This document shows, in pieces, positions 35,582 through 44,044 of a DNA stretch of 64,000 nucleotides (positions are counted from its first letter, which is position 1; each line of letters begins with the position of its first letter). Below the pieces are notes generated by a model. That model did not search any database. It was not told the DNA's origin and saw nothing but the letters and a program-made list of their open reading frames with translations. Origin of the DNA: Novipirellula artificiosorum (GTDB lineage: Bacteria; Planctomycetota; Planctomycetia; Pirellulales; Pirellulaceae); NCBI RefSeq assembly GCF_007860135.1, contig NZ_SJPV01000002.1, positions 124,001 to 188,000 of the forward strand. The letters run 5' to 3'. A program made the translations under genes and the position numbers.

Positions 35582-36537
35582 AGGAATCGGTCATGACTCG
35601 ATCGTTGATCCAGTACATCGCATTGTTGGCCGTGTTGGTCTCTCTGGTCGCCGTGTTTAGTCTGCTGAGCGAGAACTTTTTTCAAGCCGGGACGGCGGTG
35701 TCGATTGCAAACCAAATTCCTGATTTGACCTTCTTAGCCGTCGGTATGACGTTGGTGCTGGTCATCGGAGGAATCGACTTGTCGGTGGGGAGTGTGTTGG
35801 CGCTGTCGGCGGCTGTCTTCGGCGTGCTGATGGTGGATGCCGGGTGGCCGATGTGGGCTGCTATCATCGCATGCTTATTAACCGGTGCGGTATGTGGATT
35901 GGCGAGTGGCTTGATTTCGGTCGGTTTCGGAATCCCCTCCTTTATCGTCACCTTGGGGATGCTGGAAATTGCGCGAGGCGGCGCGAAAGAGGTGACGGCC
36001 AGCCAAACGCGGTACATTGGGTCGTCGGTGGAATGGATCGGTGAGCCCTTGCCTGGATTGATGGTGTCGCCCGCCTTCTTGGTCGCAATCGTGATCGTCA
36101 TCGCTGGCCAGTTTTTGCTAACGCGGACGGTTTTCGGTCGCTATTGTGTCGCGATCGGAACCAATCGAGAGGCGGTTCGGATGTCAGGAATCTGGGCGTC
36201 TCCCTACTCGGTGAGCGTGTTTGTCCTCAGCGGATTGATGTGCGGCTTGGCCGCGATTGCACAAACGTCGCGATTGTCGACGGCCGATCCCAATGCCGCC
36301 ATCGGCATCGAGTTGTCTGCGATCGCAGCGTGCGTGATCGGTGGCACCAGTTTGATGGGGGGGCGTGGTAGCGTGATCAGCTCACTGTTGGGTGTCTTGA
36401 TCATTGCGGTGCTGCAAACCGGTTTGGCACAACTTGGTGTTTCGGATTCGAGAAAGCAGATCATCACGGGCATCGTGATCGTCGTTGCGGTCCTACTCGA
36501 TGCTCTGCGAATTCGACTCGACAAAACCGAAGCATAA
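35578..36537 (+). CDS. sugar ABC importer permease (RbsC type)
   Basis: 319-aa permease, start ATG 35578 overlapping the ATPase stop by 4 bp. About nine hydrophobic helices; IPDLTFLAVGMTLVLVIGGIDLSVGS is the family signature near residue 44, and GGTSLMGGRGS is the conserved C-terminal loop. A binding protein gene is absent from this window, so the importer must use a distant one. Its stop is 9 bp from that of the convergent URO-D-like gene. Confidence 0.92.
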   Translation: MKESVMTRSLIQYIALLAVLVSLVAVFSLLSENFFQAGTAVSIANQIPDLTFLAVGMTLVLVIGGIDLSVGSVLALSAAVFGVLMVDAGWPMWAAIIACLLTGAVCGLASGLISVGFGIPSFIVTLGMLEIARGGAKEVTASQTRYIGSSVEWIGEPLPGLMVSPAFLVAIVIVIAGQFLLTRTVFGRYCVAIGTNREAVRMSGIWASPYSVSVFVLSGLMCGLAAIAQTSRLSTADPNAAIGIELSAIAACVIGGTSLMGGRGSVISSLLGVLIIAVLQTGLAQLGVSDSRKQIITGIVIVVAVLLDALRIRLDKTEA

Positions 36538-36546
36538 AGGAATGTC

Positions 36547-37740
36547 CTAACCGACCGCGATCGCCGTGTCGTACATGGCGATCATGTTCTCAATGGGGAC
36601 GCTCGCTTGAATGTTATGGACGGGGGCGAAGACGTATCCTCCGCCAGCAGCGAACGCCGAGACATGCTTGGTCACTTCCGCGACAACCTCGTCAATCGTC
36701 CCGAACGGAAGGGTGTGTTGGCAATCAAGCGATCCGCCCCAGAACACCAGTTGCGAACCGAACTCGGCCTTTAATTCCGCTCCATCCATTCCATCGGCGC
36801 TCGTTTGCACTGGATTTAGAATGTCGACGCCCATTTCGATCAACGAGGGGATCAACGTTCGTAGAGCGCCATCGGAGTGCAGCAGGACTTTCATTTCCGT
36901 ATTCTCGTGTATCCAGCGGATACCTCGTTGGTAAAACGGCATGATCCGCTCGCGAAACATCTTGGGCGACAGAAAAGGGGCGTGTTGCATTCCAAAATCG
37001 TCGCAAATTTGAAGGATCGGAACACGATCCTGCACGGCATCCGCAAAACGGCTTAGGTTCGTGATCCACAGGTCTGTCAACTTGCCAAGCAATTCGTCCA
37101 CGTAATCGGGCTCGGTCGCTAACGTCATCATCCAAGCGGAGAAATCGCCGGTGCCGAGACCAAAGAACAGTTCGTAGGGGGGGCCCATCGGGGCAACGAT
37201 CGCAAAGTCGGTGTTTTGCCACAAGGCTTCTGCATGGCAACGATAATGTTCTGCAAGTTCAGACGACATGAGCGGCGGATTGACTTCGGCAACCGGTAAA
37301 TGGGCGGCGCCCGGATACTTTTCAAGTCGATCGAAATAGAAGCCATTTTTGGGCATGCGGGCAATCGGTGCCTTGTCTCGCATCAACACCAAGTCGCCCG
37401 AGGGCTCCGTGACCGGATGAAAACCGCCCGGGACCTCAACGGGCGTTCCGTCAAATAGGGTCCAGGGTTTCCAATCTGAATTATCGATTCCAAACGCCAC
37501 TTGAGGTCGATTCAGCCCGATGATGTCGGCTCCGAATCTCTCCATGACGGGACGTTCGACCTCTGCTAACATCTGGTAACAATCAAATATTTGCGTCGGA
37601 GTATTGATTCCCAATCGTTGTTTCAGGGCGTGGTAAGTGGACGCAGCGATGCCTGATTGGCGAGTGCCACCCAAATCAATGGGCACTCGATCGGGTTGTT
37701 GATGGTTGATGGCTGAGAGGACGCGCTGGCGGGAATTCAT
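36547..37740 (-). CDS. URO-D-fold methyltransferase-like protein
   Basis: 397 aa, start ATG 37740 (MNSRQRVLSAINHQQPDRVPID). The uroporphyrinogen decarboxylase barrel is recognisable, including GLNRPQVAFG, PMGPPYELFFGLG and VFAPVHNIQASVPIENM, but the HemE motif with the substrate-binding Arg residues is absent. It belongs to the side branch related to MtaA/CmuA-type methyltransferases. The expected zinc Cys in HxCG is replaced: the sequence reads HSDG. So it may be a non-canonical member with a changed metal site. Divergent from a homocysteine methyltransferase, which points to methyl transfer. Confidence 0.8.
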   Translation of the reverse strand: MNSRQRVLSAINHQQPDRVPIDLGGTRQSGIAASTYHALKQRLGINTPTQIFDCYQMLAEVERPVMERFGADIIGLNRPQVAFGIDNSDWKPWTLFDGTPVEVPGGFHPVTEPSGDLVLMRDKAPIARMPKNGFYFDRLEKYPGAAHLPVAEVNPPLMSSELAEHYRCHAEALWQNTDFAIVAPMGPPYELFFGLGTGDFSAWMMTLATEPDYVDELLGKLTDLWITNLSRFADAVQDRVPILQICDDFGMQHAPFLSPKMFRERIMPFYQRGIRWIHENTEMKVLLHSDGALRTLIPSLIEMGVDILNPVQTSADGMDGAELKAEFGSQLVFWGGSLDCQHTLPFGTIDEVVAEVTKHVSAFAAGGGYVFAPVHNIQASVPIENMIAMYDTAIAVG

Positions 37741-37850
37741 GGTGATGACACGGATGGCGGGATGGAAGGAGCAACTTGTTTGCCCGTCAAACAGCAAGTA
37801 TAACCTTTCTCGACACGTTTGCTGAATTGTCCCCGTGAAAGAAAGACCTG

Positions 37851-38723
37851 ATGACCGAGTTGATCAAACAGTTGTTGGCCGATGGACCGGTGATTTTGGA
37901 TGGGGCCTGGGGGACACAGCTCCAGCAGCGAGGGCTTTCCAGCGGTGATTGCCCTGATGAGTGGAACTTGTCGCATGCGGAACAGGTCGAGTGTGTTCCG
38001 AGAGCGTACGTCGAGGCCGGAAGCCAAGTGGTCTTAACCAATACATTCCGGTCGAACCGTTTGGCACTCGATGGTTACGGGTTGTCAGCTCAAGTGCAGG
38101 CGATCAATCGTGCGGCAGCGGAGATTTCGCTTCGCGCCGCTGGCGATTTGGCGATCGTGTTCGGATCGATTGGTCCCAGTGGCAAGATGCTGATGACCGG
38201 CGAGGTCAGCGAATCGGAATTGGACGCAGCGTTTTCCGAACAGGCTGCGGCGCTTGCGTCAGCCGGTGTCGCTGCGATCCTTGTGGAAACCATGTCGGAT
38301 TTGGCCGAAGCAAAACTGGCGCTTGCGGCCGCCAAACGAACGGGATTGCCCGTGGTGGTCAGTATGGTGTTCGATTCGGGCAAAGAACTCGATCGCACGA
38401 TGATGGGTGATACTGCCGAAAAGGTCGCAACCGAGTTGACCGTTGCCGGTGCGGATGTCGTTGGCGCGAATTGTGGGCAAGGAATTGAATCGTACGTGGG
38501 CGTCTGTCAGCAGCTTCATCGAGCGACGGACTTACCGATTTGGATCAAAGCGAATGCTGGCGTGCCTCAGATTTGCGATGGTGAGGTCGTTTATCGAACC
38601 AGTGCGGAGGAATTTGCCAAACACGGTCCCGCACTCGTTCAAGCCGGTGCCAAGTTCGTCGGTGGCTGCTGCGGCACCGGCCCCGAATTCATCCAGGCAC
38701 TACGAAAATCGGTGCGAGGGTAA
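37851..38723 (+). CDS. homocysteine S-methyltransferase family protein
   Basis: 290-aa barrel of the BHMT/MmuM/MetH-N type. ILDGAWGTQLQQRG is the family N-terminus. Zinc ligands are Cys in GANCGQG (near residue 207) and the pair in GGCCGTGPEF (near 273). Transfers a methyl group to homocysteine (making methionine) from S-methylmethionine, betaine or a protein partner. No cobalamin domain is attached. Divergent from the URO-D-like gene at 36547, with about 110 bp between the start codons. Confidence 0.86.
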   Translation: MTELIKQLLADGPVILDGAWGTQLQQRGLSSGDCPDEWNLSHAEQVECVPRAYVEAGSQVVLTNTFRSNRLALDGYGLSAQVQAINRAAAEISLRAAGDLAIVFGSIGPSGKMLMTGEVSESELDAAFSEQAAALASAGVAAILVETMSDLAEAKLALAAAKRTGLPVVVSMVFDSGKELDRTMMGDTAEKVATELTVAGADVVGANCGQGIESYVGVCQQLHRATDLPIWIKANAGVPQICDGEVVYRTSAEEFAKHGPALVQAGAKFVGGCCGTGPEFIQALRKSVRG

Positions 38724-38807
38724 GTTCGCTCCCGAGCCCGTTATTTCCCCGCACTTCTCGCCCCGAAAATACGTCGTGTAGTTTTCAAGTTGTAACGACT
38801 GCAGTGT

Positions 38808-39176
38808 TTAGGTATCCAGCCACCCCTGCCCGCGCAGCGGGAGCGGTCGAGCGCAGCGAGGCGAGGGCCGGTATCGAAAACCCCTCTCCCGGCGTTTAGA
38901 CGCCGACCTCTCCCAAAGGCTCGTTGTACCCCACATCCTAATCCGGTGATATTTTTTGGCTCCTGGTCCGAATGTGTTCCATGCTTTGGACAGGTCGTGG
39001 CAGCGTTGCATTCCGGTCCACAAGGTCTGCGTCGCTTGTCCGATTTTTGCGAAGGTGTAAGCTTGCTGAGGCTCTTGCGCACCTAGGTTTTTTGGCTCAT
39101 CCGGCGGAAGCGTGCGCAGGAGGTTTTCGAGGCATCTCTCCGGTGTCCAATCATTGCTGGCAGGAGCTATTTTCAC
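38808..39176 (-). pseudogene. transposase C-terminal remnant (IS4/Tn5-like)
   Basis: An open frame with the segment LWTGMQRCHDLSKAWNTFGP, which aligns with LWIGLQQTHSLSAGWLAFGP in the remnant at 39735-39977 and with the LWrGlqrlxD pattern at the end of IS4/Tn5-like transposases. Upstream part reads DWTPERCLENLLRTLPPDEP. The catalytic DDE core is missing, so it is a decayed fragment. The last 40 codons run through a GC-rich repeat and are not transposase. Confidence 0.55.
38835..38945. repeat. GC-rich intergenic repeat, copy A
   Basis: Shares GCAGCGGGAG, CGAGCGCAGCGAG, GAGGGCCGGTAT and ACCTCTCCCAAAGGCTC with copy B at 39590-39732. The centre holds a perfect hairpin, CGGCGTTTAGACGCCG. The right end is a degenerate form of the 21-bp inverted repeat seen at 39713 and 39966. 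Confidence 0.65.
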
Positions 39177-39316
39177 TTGTTATCGTGCGGTTGCCGGTAG
39201 AAACGGAGTCGAGCTCTGCAGAGGTGCAACTTGACAAGGGATATCCCGGTCGACGGTGCGCCAAGGGTGCTATCGGTTCCCGGCGGACGACCGACCGTCG
39301 GGGACTCTTTTCTAAG

Positions 39317-39400
39317 AGATCATTGGACACCGGAGCCATACCTCCAAAAAACCTTGAGTCTGGGTTTCGCGCGCTTCGGTCGGATGAGCCGGTTTTTTGA
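39317..39400 (+). pseudogene. short transposase-like fragment, inverted copy
   Basis: The frame reads DHWTPEPYLQKTL, which resembles DWTPERCLENLL in the minus-strand remnant at 38808-39176. At DNA level CTCCGGTGTCCAAT (39138-39151) faces ATTGGACACCGGAG here. Too short to name alone; supported by that inverted duplication. Confidence 0.35.
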
Positions 39401-39589
39401 CCGAGGAGTCCGAGAGCCACCGCACCCATGAACCGCACCTCCGTGCAACAGGCTTTCCCATGTTCGCAGCACCAGCGCGAACCGCAAGGCAACAATCATT
39501 CGCAGCGGTATGTCGAAGGTCCAGAGCGAAATCTCGTCACCTACGCCACAGATGTATTAGACACCACCCGAGATGCGCGGTGCAACGAC

Positions 39590-39732
39590 CTCCGCAGCGG
39601 GAGGGGGCGAGCGCAGCGAGGGGGAGGGCCGGTATAGAAACCGTGCTGGAATTTCAGGTTGTCATCGCAGCCTGTCTTCCCTCTCCCTCGCTTAGGCTCG
39701 ACCTCTCCCAAAGGCTCACTGTTACACACATC
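39590..39732. repeat. GC-rich intergenic repeat, copy B
   Basis: Second copy of the 38835 repeat, same orientation, with a longer middle. Its right end runs into the left terminal inverted repeat of the IS remnant (39713-39733). Confidence 0.6.
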
Positions 39733-39986
39733 TTTTGCTAATGCTAGCGATCCATCGTCATGACAAGAATTCTTGTCTTCCGCAGACGCCTCCGACGCTC
39801 AACGAGATGATAAAGATGATCGCGAGTCTGGGCGGCTACATCGATCGCCCGTCGCAAAACAGCCATCCTGGCACGAAAACGCTTTGGATCGGTCTTCAGC
39901 AGACTCACAGCCTGTCCGCCGGTTGGCTCGCTTTTGGGCCGGAATCAAAAAAATTTCGTCAGGCTAGATGTGTGTAACAGTGAGCC
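39713..39986 (+). mobile_element. decayed IS4/Tn5-like insertion sequence with 21-bp TIRs
   Basis: Positions 39713-39733 and 39966-39986 are perfect inverted copies (GGCTCACTGTTACACACATC plus one T, and its complement). Between them lies the C-terminal piece of a transposase: TPPTLNEMIKMIASLGGY, PGTKTLWIGLQQTHSLSAGW and FGPESKKF. This PTLxEhIxxIAxLGG pattern followed by LWxGLQxxH is the known C-terminal layout of IS4/Tn5-like transposases. The TAA stop of the fragment sits within the right repeat (GTGTAACAG). About 1 kb of coding sequence has been lost. Confidence 0.7.
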
Positions 39987-40063
39987 CAAAGGAGAGGTAA
40001 CGGTTCCGTAACTCGTCGATAAAGAACGACTTAATAACGGCACGACGTCGCTTAGCGAGTACA

Positions 40064-41194
40064 TCATACCGGTTGATTGAGCTGCTCTTGGAATCGCTCG
40101 AATAAATAGTGGCTATCATGAGGCCCCGAGGCTGCTTCGGGATGATATTGGACGCCGAACGCATTGTGTTGGCGGTGGCGAACGCCCGCGACCGTGTCAT
40201 CGTTCAAGTTGCGATGCGTCACTTCGAGACAATCGGGAAGCGATTCCTCTTCCACCGCAAAACCGTGATTCTGTGTCGTGATTTCCACTTTGCCGGTGGT
40301 CAAGTCAAAGACCGGTTGGTTAACACCTCGATGGCCAAATTTCAACTTAAAGGTCTTCGCACCGCACGCCAAAGACAACAATTGATGTCCGAGGCAAATG
40401 CCGAAAATCGGTACGTCTCCAATCAATTCGCGGATCGTTTGGTGGGCATATTCGAGAGGCTCGGGATCGCCGGGTCCGTTGGACAAAAAGACGCCATGGG
40501 GTTCGAGTTTTCGAATCTCGTCGGCCGACGTATTACCCGGAACAATGGTCACTCGATTGCCACGCGATGCAAAATGTCGCGGGATATTCCACTTCATGCC
40601 GAAGTCCATGCAGACGACATGTGCACCGCTGTTGTCGGATCTTGCATCGCCGATCTCCAATGCCGTCCAATCATCGAGTCGGCTGTCCCAGGCATGAGTC
40701 TGGTTCGGCATCACTTCGCGAACGATATCTCGACCGACCAATCCGGGTGACGCTTTTGCTTTCTGGATCAAGCTTTCGTTATCCAAATCCAGTGTGGACA
40801 ATACGCCGCGCATCGCTCCCTCGGTGCGAATGCGACGCACGAGTGCTCGTGTATCGATCCCGGCGATCGCGACCAGGTTGTGCTTCTTTAGATAGCTCTG
40901 CAGATCACCTTCTGCTCGATAGTTGCTGTAGATGCGGCTGTCTTCACGAACGATGAAGCCCGCCAACGAGGGAGCGTCGTGCTCGATATCGATGGAATTG
41001 ACGCCATAGTTCCCGATTTCCGGGTAGGTCATCGTGACAATTTGGCCACGATAGCTGGGGTCGGTCAATATTTCTTGGTATCCGGTCATCGCGGTGTTGA
41101 AGACAACTTCGCCGTCGACTTCGCCGGCCGAGCCGATCGATTCACCTTGGTAAACGGTACCGTCTTCGAGCGCGAGCTTTGCTGGTTGTGGCAT
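40064..41194 (-). CDS. carA: carbamoyl-phosphate synthase small subunit
   Basis: Glutaminase subunit, 376 aa, feeding carbamoyl phosphate to pyrimidine and arginine synthesis. The N-terminal half has FNTAMTGYQEILTDPSY; the amidotransferase half has VFLSNGPGDPEPL, the catalytic GICLGHQLLSLACG and the His-Glu pair in QYHPEAASGPHDS. A TPR gene ends 44 bp upstream on the same strand. carB is not in the window. The gene end lies beside the IS-remnant region. Confidence 0.96.
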   Translation of the reverse strand: MPQPAKLALEDGTVYQGESIGSAGEVDGEVVFNTAMTGYQEILTDPSYRGQIVTMTYPEIGNYGVNSIDIEHDAPSLAGFIVREDSRIYSNYRAEGDLQSYLKKHNLVAIAGIDTRALVRRIRTEGAMRGVLSTLDLDNESLIQKAKASPGLVGRDIVREVMPNQTHAWDSRLDDWTALEIGDARSDNSGAHVVCMDFGMKWNIPRHFASRGNRVTIVPGNTSADEIRKLEPHGVFLSNGPGDPEPLEYAHQTIRELIGDVPIFGICLGHQLLSLACGAKTFKLKFGHRGVNQPVFDLTTGKVEITTQNHGFAVEEESLPDCLEVTHRNLNDDTVAGVRHRQHNAFGVQYHPEAASGPHDSHYLFERFQEQLNQPV

Positions 41195-41238
41195 ATCTAA
41201 AGATTGCTGGGTTTCGAGTTTTGTGGGTGAGGAGTGAA

Positions 41239-43017
41239 TCAGGTATCGATCAGGTCATCCGGTTCAAGAATAGGAACCTCGTTTTCTTCAACTTCTTGCT
41301 GTTCCCGCCAAGCCTTGTTTTCGCGGTAGCTTTCGAGTTCTTCTTTCAACTGTTCCGTTTGAGGATTTTCTTCGGCCTCGCCAAGTTCCACCGCTTTGCT
41401 GCTCCACTCGATTGCCTTTTCGAAGTCCCCGGTTTCGGCGTAGCCGGCGGCCAGGGTGCTGAGGATGTGGGCCTCTTTGTACTCGGTCAGTTCCGCCGCT
41501 TGTTGTCCCAGTTCGACGGACCGCTTTCCATTGCGGACCTCGTCATTGGGTGACGTTGCCAGAACCCAGGCCAAGTTATTCAAGATGCCTGGCAGATCGA
41601 CGTTCGAATCCTCTGCATGATCGATGGCACGCTCGTAGTCGGCAATCGCTTCGGCATGTTCACCAACACTCAGCAATGCGTCGGCGCGCGACCGCAACAC
41701 CGATGCATTGTTTGGATCGCGATCGAGAACACCGTTCAGTACTTCGATCGCTTTTCGCGGCCGCTCGTCGCGGGAGTACAACGTTGCCAATTGAAGTTGG
41801 CGATCGACACTCGACGGATCACGTCCCGCCAACAATTTCATGTCATTGATTGCATCTGCCATGCGGCCCTCTTCGACAGCGATCAAGCAACGAACGAAGA
41901 TCGTCGCATCGGCCTCGGCGACTGAAGGGTTGATCCGAATCGCCGCTCGCATGTCTTCTTTGGCCGCTTTGATGTCGCCACGTGAGAGTGCAATTTCGGC
42001 GCGTTGCAACATGGAAATCGGATCCTTCGGCTGCATCGCGAGCGCTTTGTTGAAGTCCGCGACCGCCTGTTCATCTTTACCTTGCATGCGGTACAAGAAT
42101 CCTCGGATGCGATACATCCCTTCGCTGGGTTTCGCCTCGAGCGACTTGGTCACGAGCGCCATTGCATCGTCCATTCGTTTGCGATCGACCAATTCTTGGA
42201 CGACCGCTTGGGCAAGGATTTGGTTGCCCGGTTGCTCGGTCAGAATTTGTTCCATGTCCGCAATCGCGCCGTCAACGTCGTCCTGCTGCATCCGCAGCGC
42301 GGCGCGAGCTTGTAGCGCTTCGACATTGGTTGGATCAATCTCGATCGCCTTGTTCAAGTCGTCCATTCTTTCTTGATCGGAGTCTTGCTTGATGGCTCGC
42401 AGCAAATAGGCACCCGATTGTTGCACCGGATCGTCCTCAAGCAACTCGATCGCTTTGGTGGCGGCTTCGACGACTTTCTCGGGGTTCTCGTCCAGTACCA
42501 AGTTCAACCTTGCGATCAACAAAAAGGCTTCGACTAACGTCGGGTCGTTTTCGACCGCATCGTCGAGCACTTCAAGCGCCTCGTCACGGAGCTGTATCTG
42601 GCGACGGCCACGGACACGCGCCATCACCGCGGCGAGTTGTTGACTACGCTGAAGCAGCACGCTGCCAAGAATCTTCTTCGCAAAAGCGGTGTTTTCCTCG
42701 TTCAGCCCCTTGGCCAATGCCGACTCAAGCAGCGTTGATACCGCCTCAAGCTCTGCGGGAGTTTCCGCGTCGATGCGCGCCAGCACGGCTTCATCAAAGT
42801 CGGCCTGCCCTGGATCGGGCGTGTACGTGTCCGCGGGTTTGGGGTCAACGGGCTGCGTTTCCGACTGCGTCGTAGCGGTCCCTCCCTCCGTCGACGTTTG
42901 CTGCGCCAGCGCCGTCGGCAAGGCCATTTCGCTGATCAGAAACCAACCGCTAACGCACCACAGGGCTGCGGTGCGAAACGATCGCGGCAGCACCATCAAT
43001 TGCAATTTCATTTTCAA
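41239..43017 (-). CDS. secreted tetratricopeptide-repeat protein
   Basis: 592 aa. Signal peptide ends near ALAQQ (about residue 39); a Thr/Pro-rich spacer follows. The rest is tandem TPR units, for example DEALEVLDDAVENDPTLVEAF, DLNKAIEIDPTNVEALQARAAL, DFNKALAMQPKDPISMLQRAEI, EVLNGVLDRDPNNASVLRSRAD and EKAIEWSSKAVELGEA. The C-terminus is acidic (VEENEVPILEPDDLIDT). A protein-protein scaffold outside the cytoplasm is likely. Sits between a small membrane protein and carA on the same strand. Confidence 0.88.
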   Translation of the reverse strand: MKMKLQLMVLPRSFRTAALWCVSGWFLISEMALPTALAQQTSTEGGTATTQSETQPVDPKPADTYTPDPGQADFDEAVLARIDAETPAELEAVSTLLESALAKGLNEENTAFAKKILGSVLLQRSQQLAAVMARVRGRRQIQLRDEALEVLDDAVENDPTLVEAFLLIARLNLVLDENPEKVVEAATKAIELLEDDPVQQSGAYLLRAIKQDSDQERMDDLNKAIEIDPTNVEALQARAALRMQQDDVDGAIADMEQILTEQPGNQILAQAVVQELVDRKRMDDAMALVTKSLEAKPSEGMYRIRGFLYRMQGKDEQAVADFNKALAMQPKDPISMLQRAEIALSRGDIKAAKEDMRAAIRINPSVAEADATIFVRCLIAVEEGRMADAINDMKLLAGRDPSSVDRQLQLATLYSRDERPRKAIEVLNGVLDRDPNNASVLRSRADALLSVGEHAEAIADYERAIDHAEDSNVDLPGILNNLAWVLATSPNDEVRNGKRSVELGQQAAELTEYKEAHILSTLAAGYAETGDFEKAIEWSSKAVELGEAEENPQTEQLKEELESYRENKAWREQQEVEENEVPILEPDDLIDT

Positions 43018-43124
43018 AGCTCGTCACAGGTGAGGCAAGGAATCCTGTGGCGCATTATGACGAACACTTGCCGCTTCGCGAAGTCGGCCTACTGCATTTA
43101 TCGGTTTATGGGAGGAATTCTTCG

Positions 43125-43589
43125 CTAATGGGCATATTCTTCCGAAGTGGCTTCGATTTTGCCCTGAAGCTCTGCGTTCTGCTGGCGGAGCGTGTTCAAC
43201 TCGTTCAAGACCGTATTGAATTCGGTTGCAGCGTCTTGCCAGAAGTCGCCATCGCGAAACTTGATCGATGAAACCGTTTCCCCCTTAGCAACCGAGGCGA
43301 TCGCCGTCCGCAAACGGTACATCGGGCCGGCGAATCGATTGCTCAGCACCAGTGTGTCACGCAAAAAGATCGGCAACATCACTGCCATCACCACCAAAAT
43401 CGGTGCCTGAGCCAAAGTGGATGATTTCACGGCTTCCCAAAACGGTTGGTTGATCACGGCTGCAAACGTCCGTACCGACACATTGACGGCAATCAAGCAG
43501 AGCACAAACAGCGTCCAATGAAACATCACACGAGCGGCGATGGACCATTGGACCTTGGGGTCAACAAGGATTCGAGAGCGATTGGACAT
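43125..43589 (-). CDS. small membrane protein with HAMP-like linker
   Basis: 154 aa from ATG 43589 (MSNRSRILVDPKVQ); five extra codons lie upstream in the frame. Two transmembrane segments (ARVMFHWTLFVLCLIAVNVSV and APILVVMAVMLPIFLRDTLV). After the second comes RFAGPMYRLRTAIASVAKGE, a pattern like the HAMP linker of chemoreceptors and kinases, and then a coiled-coil-like tail (EFNTVLNELNTLRQQNAELQGK). No kinase or methyl-accepting domain follows, so signalling, if any, must go through a partner. Unknown function; on the same strand as the TPR protein 107 bp downstream. Confidence 0.6.
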   Translation of the reverse strand: MSNRSRILVDPKVQWSIAARVMFHWTLFVLCLIAVNVSVRTFAAVINQPFWEAVKSSTLAQAPILVVMAVMLPIFLRDTLVLSNRFAGPMYRLRTAIASVAKGETVSSIKFRDGDFWQDAATEFNTVLNELNTLRQQNAELQGKIEATSEEYAH

Positions 43590-43656
43590 GAGTTTGATCG
43601 TCAAGCATGAGTGTTTTGTTTTGAACTTTTAGGCGACAGGCAAAAGCTTTCTTACC

Positions 43657-43713
43657 GTACGGCGGGCTTCCAAGTCCGTTGGAAGTCGCGACGGACAAGG
43701 TTGTCCGTCGTAC
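43657..43713. repeat. palindromic intergenic repeat
   Basis: Arms at 43657-43679 and 43691-43713 are inverted copies with 17 of 23 positions matching. The right arm alone contains ACGGACAA facing TTGTCCGT, a perfect 8-bp hairpin. No gene overlaps it. The rest of the spacer up to 44044 has no feature I can support. Confidence 0.6.
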
Positions 43714-44044
43714 AAATGGTAAATTGGCTTCTGCCGCTCGTCTGAGGGAAACTGAGCAAGTCTAGGTCGTGATCTTTGGTCATTTGTCCACATGCACAAA
43801 CCCGATGCTTCGATTTGCCGGATCGCTGTGCGTTGCCGTACGCATCGTCGGCATGATCGTTAGAACTGACTCCTCAGATCACAAAACCCTGCATGCTTCT
43901 GCATGCCATTGCGTCGGTTGGTCGCGAACGAACCGATTGAAACACCAGCCACCGATAATCCGGAAGGCCGATTTGGGGGAGAAATGCGGCCTTGGTTTGT
44001 CCTTCCCGGGTCGCTGCTGCCACGATTTAACGATCCGTCAATGG

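Larger units (their letters stand above)
38724..40063. other. accessory stretch with IS remnants and repeats, no intact gene
   Basis: 1.34 kb between a methyltransferase and carA with no intact gene. It contains two transposase C-terminal fragments on opposite strands, a third short fragment, two copies of a GC-rich repeat with the words GCAGCGGGAG and CGAGCGCAGCGAG, and perfect 21-bp terminal inverted repeats. It is the only region with clear signs of transposition in the window. Confidence 0.75.

Noticed and set aside
36547-37740. Calling the URO-D-like protein HemE
   Set aside because: The heme-pathway motif with its Arg residues is missing and the Cys of HxCG is replaced, so it is not uroporphyrinogen decarboxylase.
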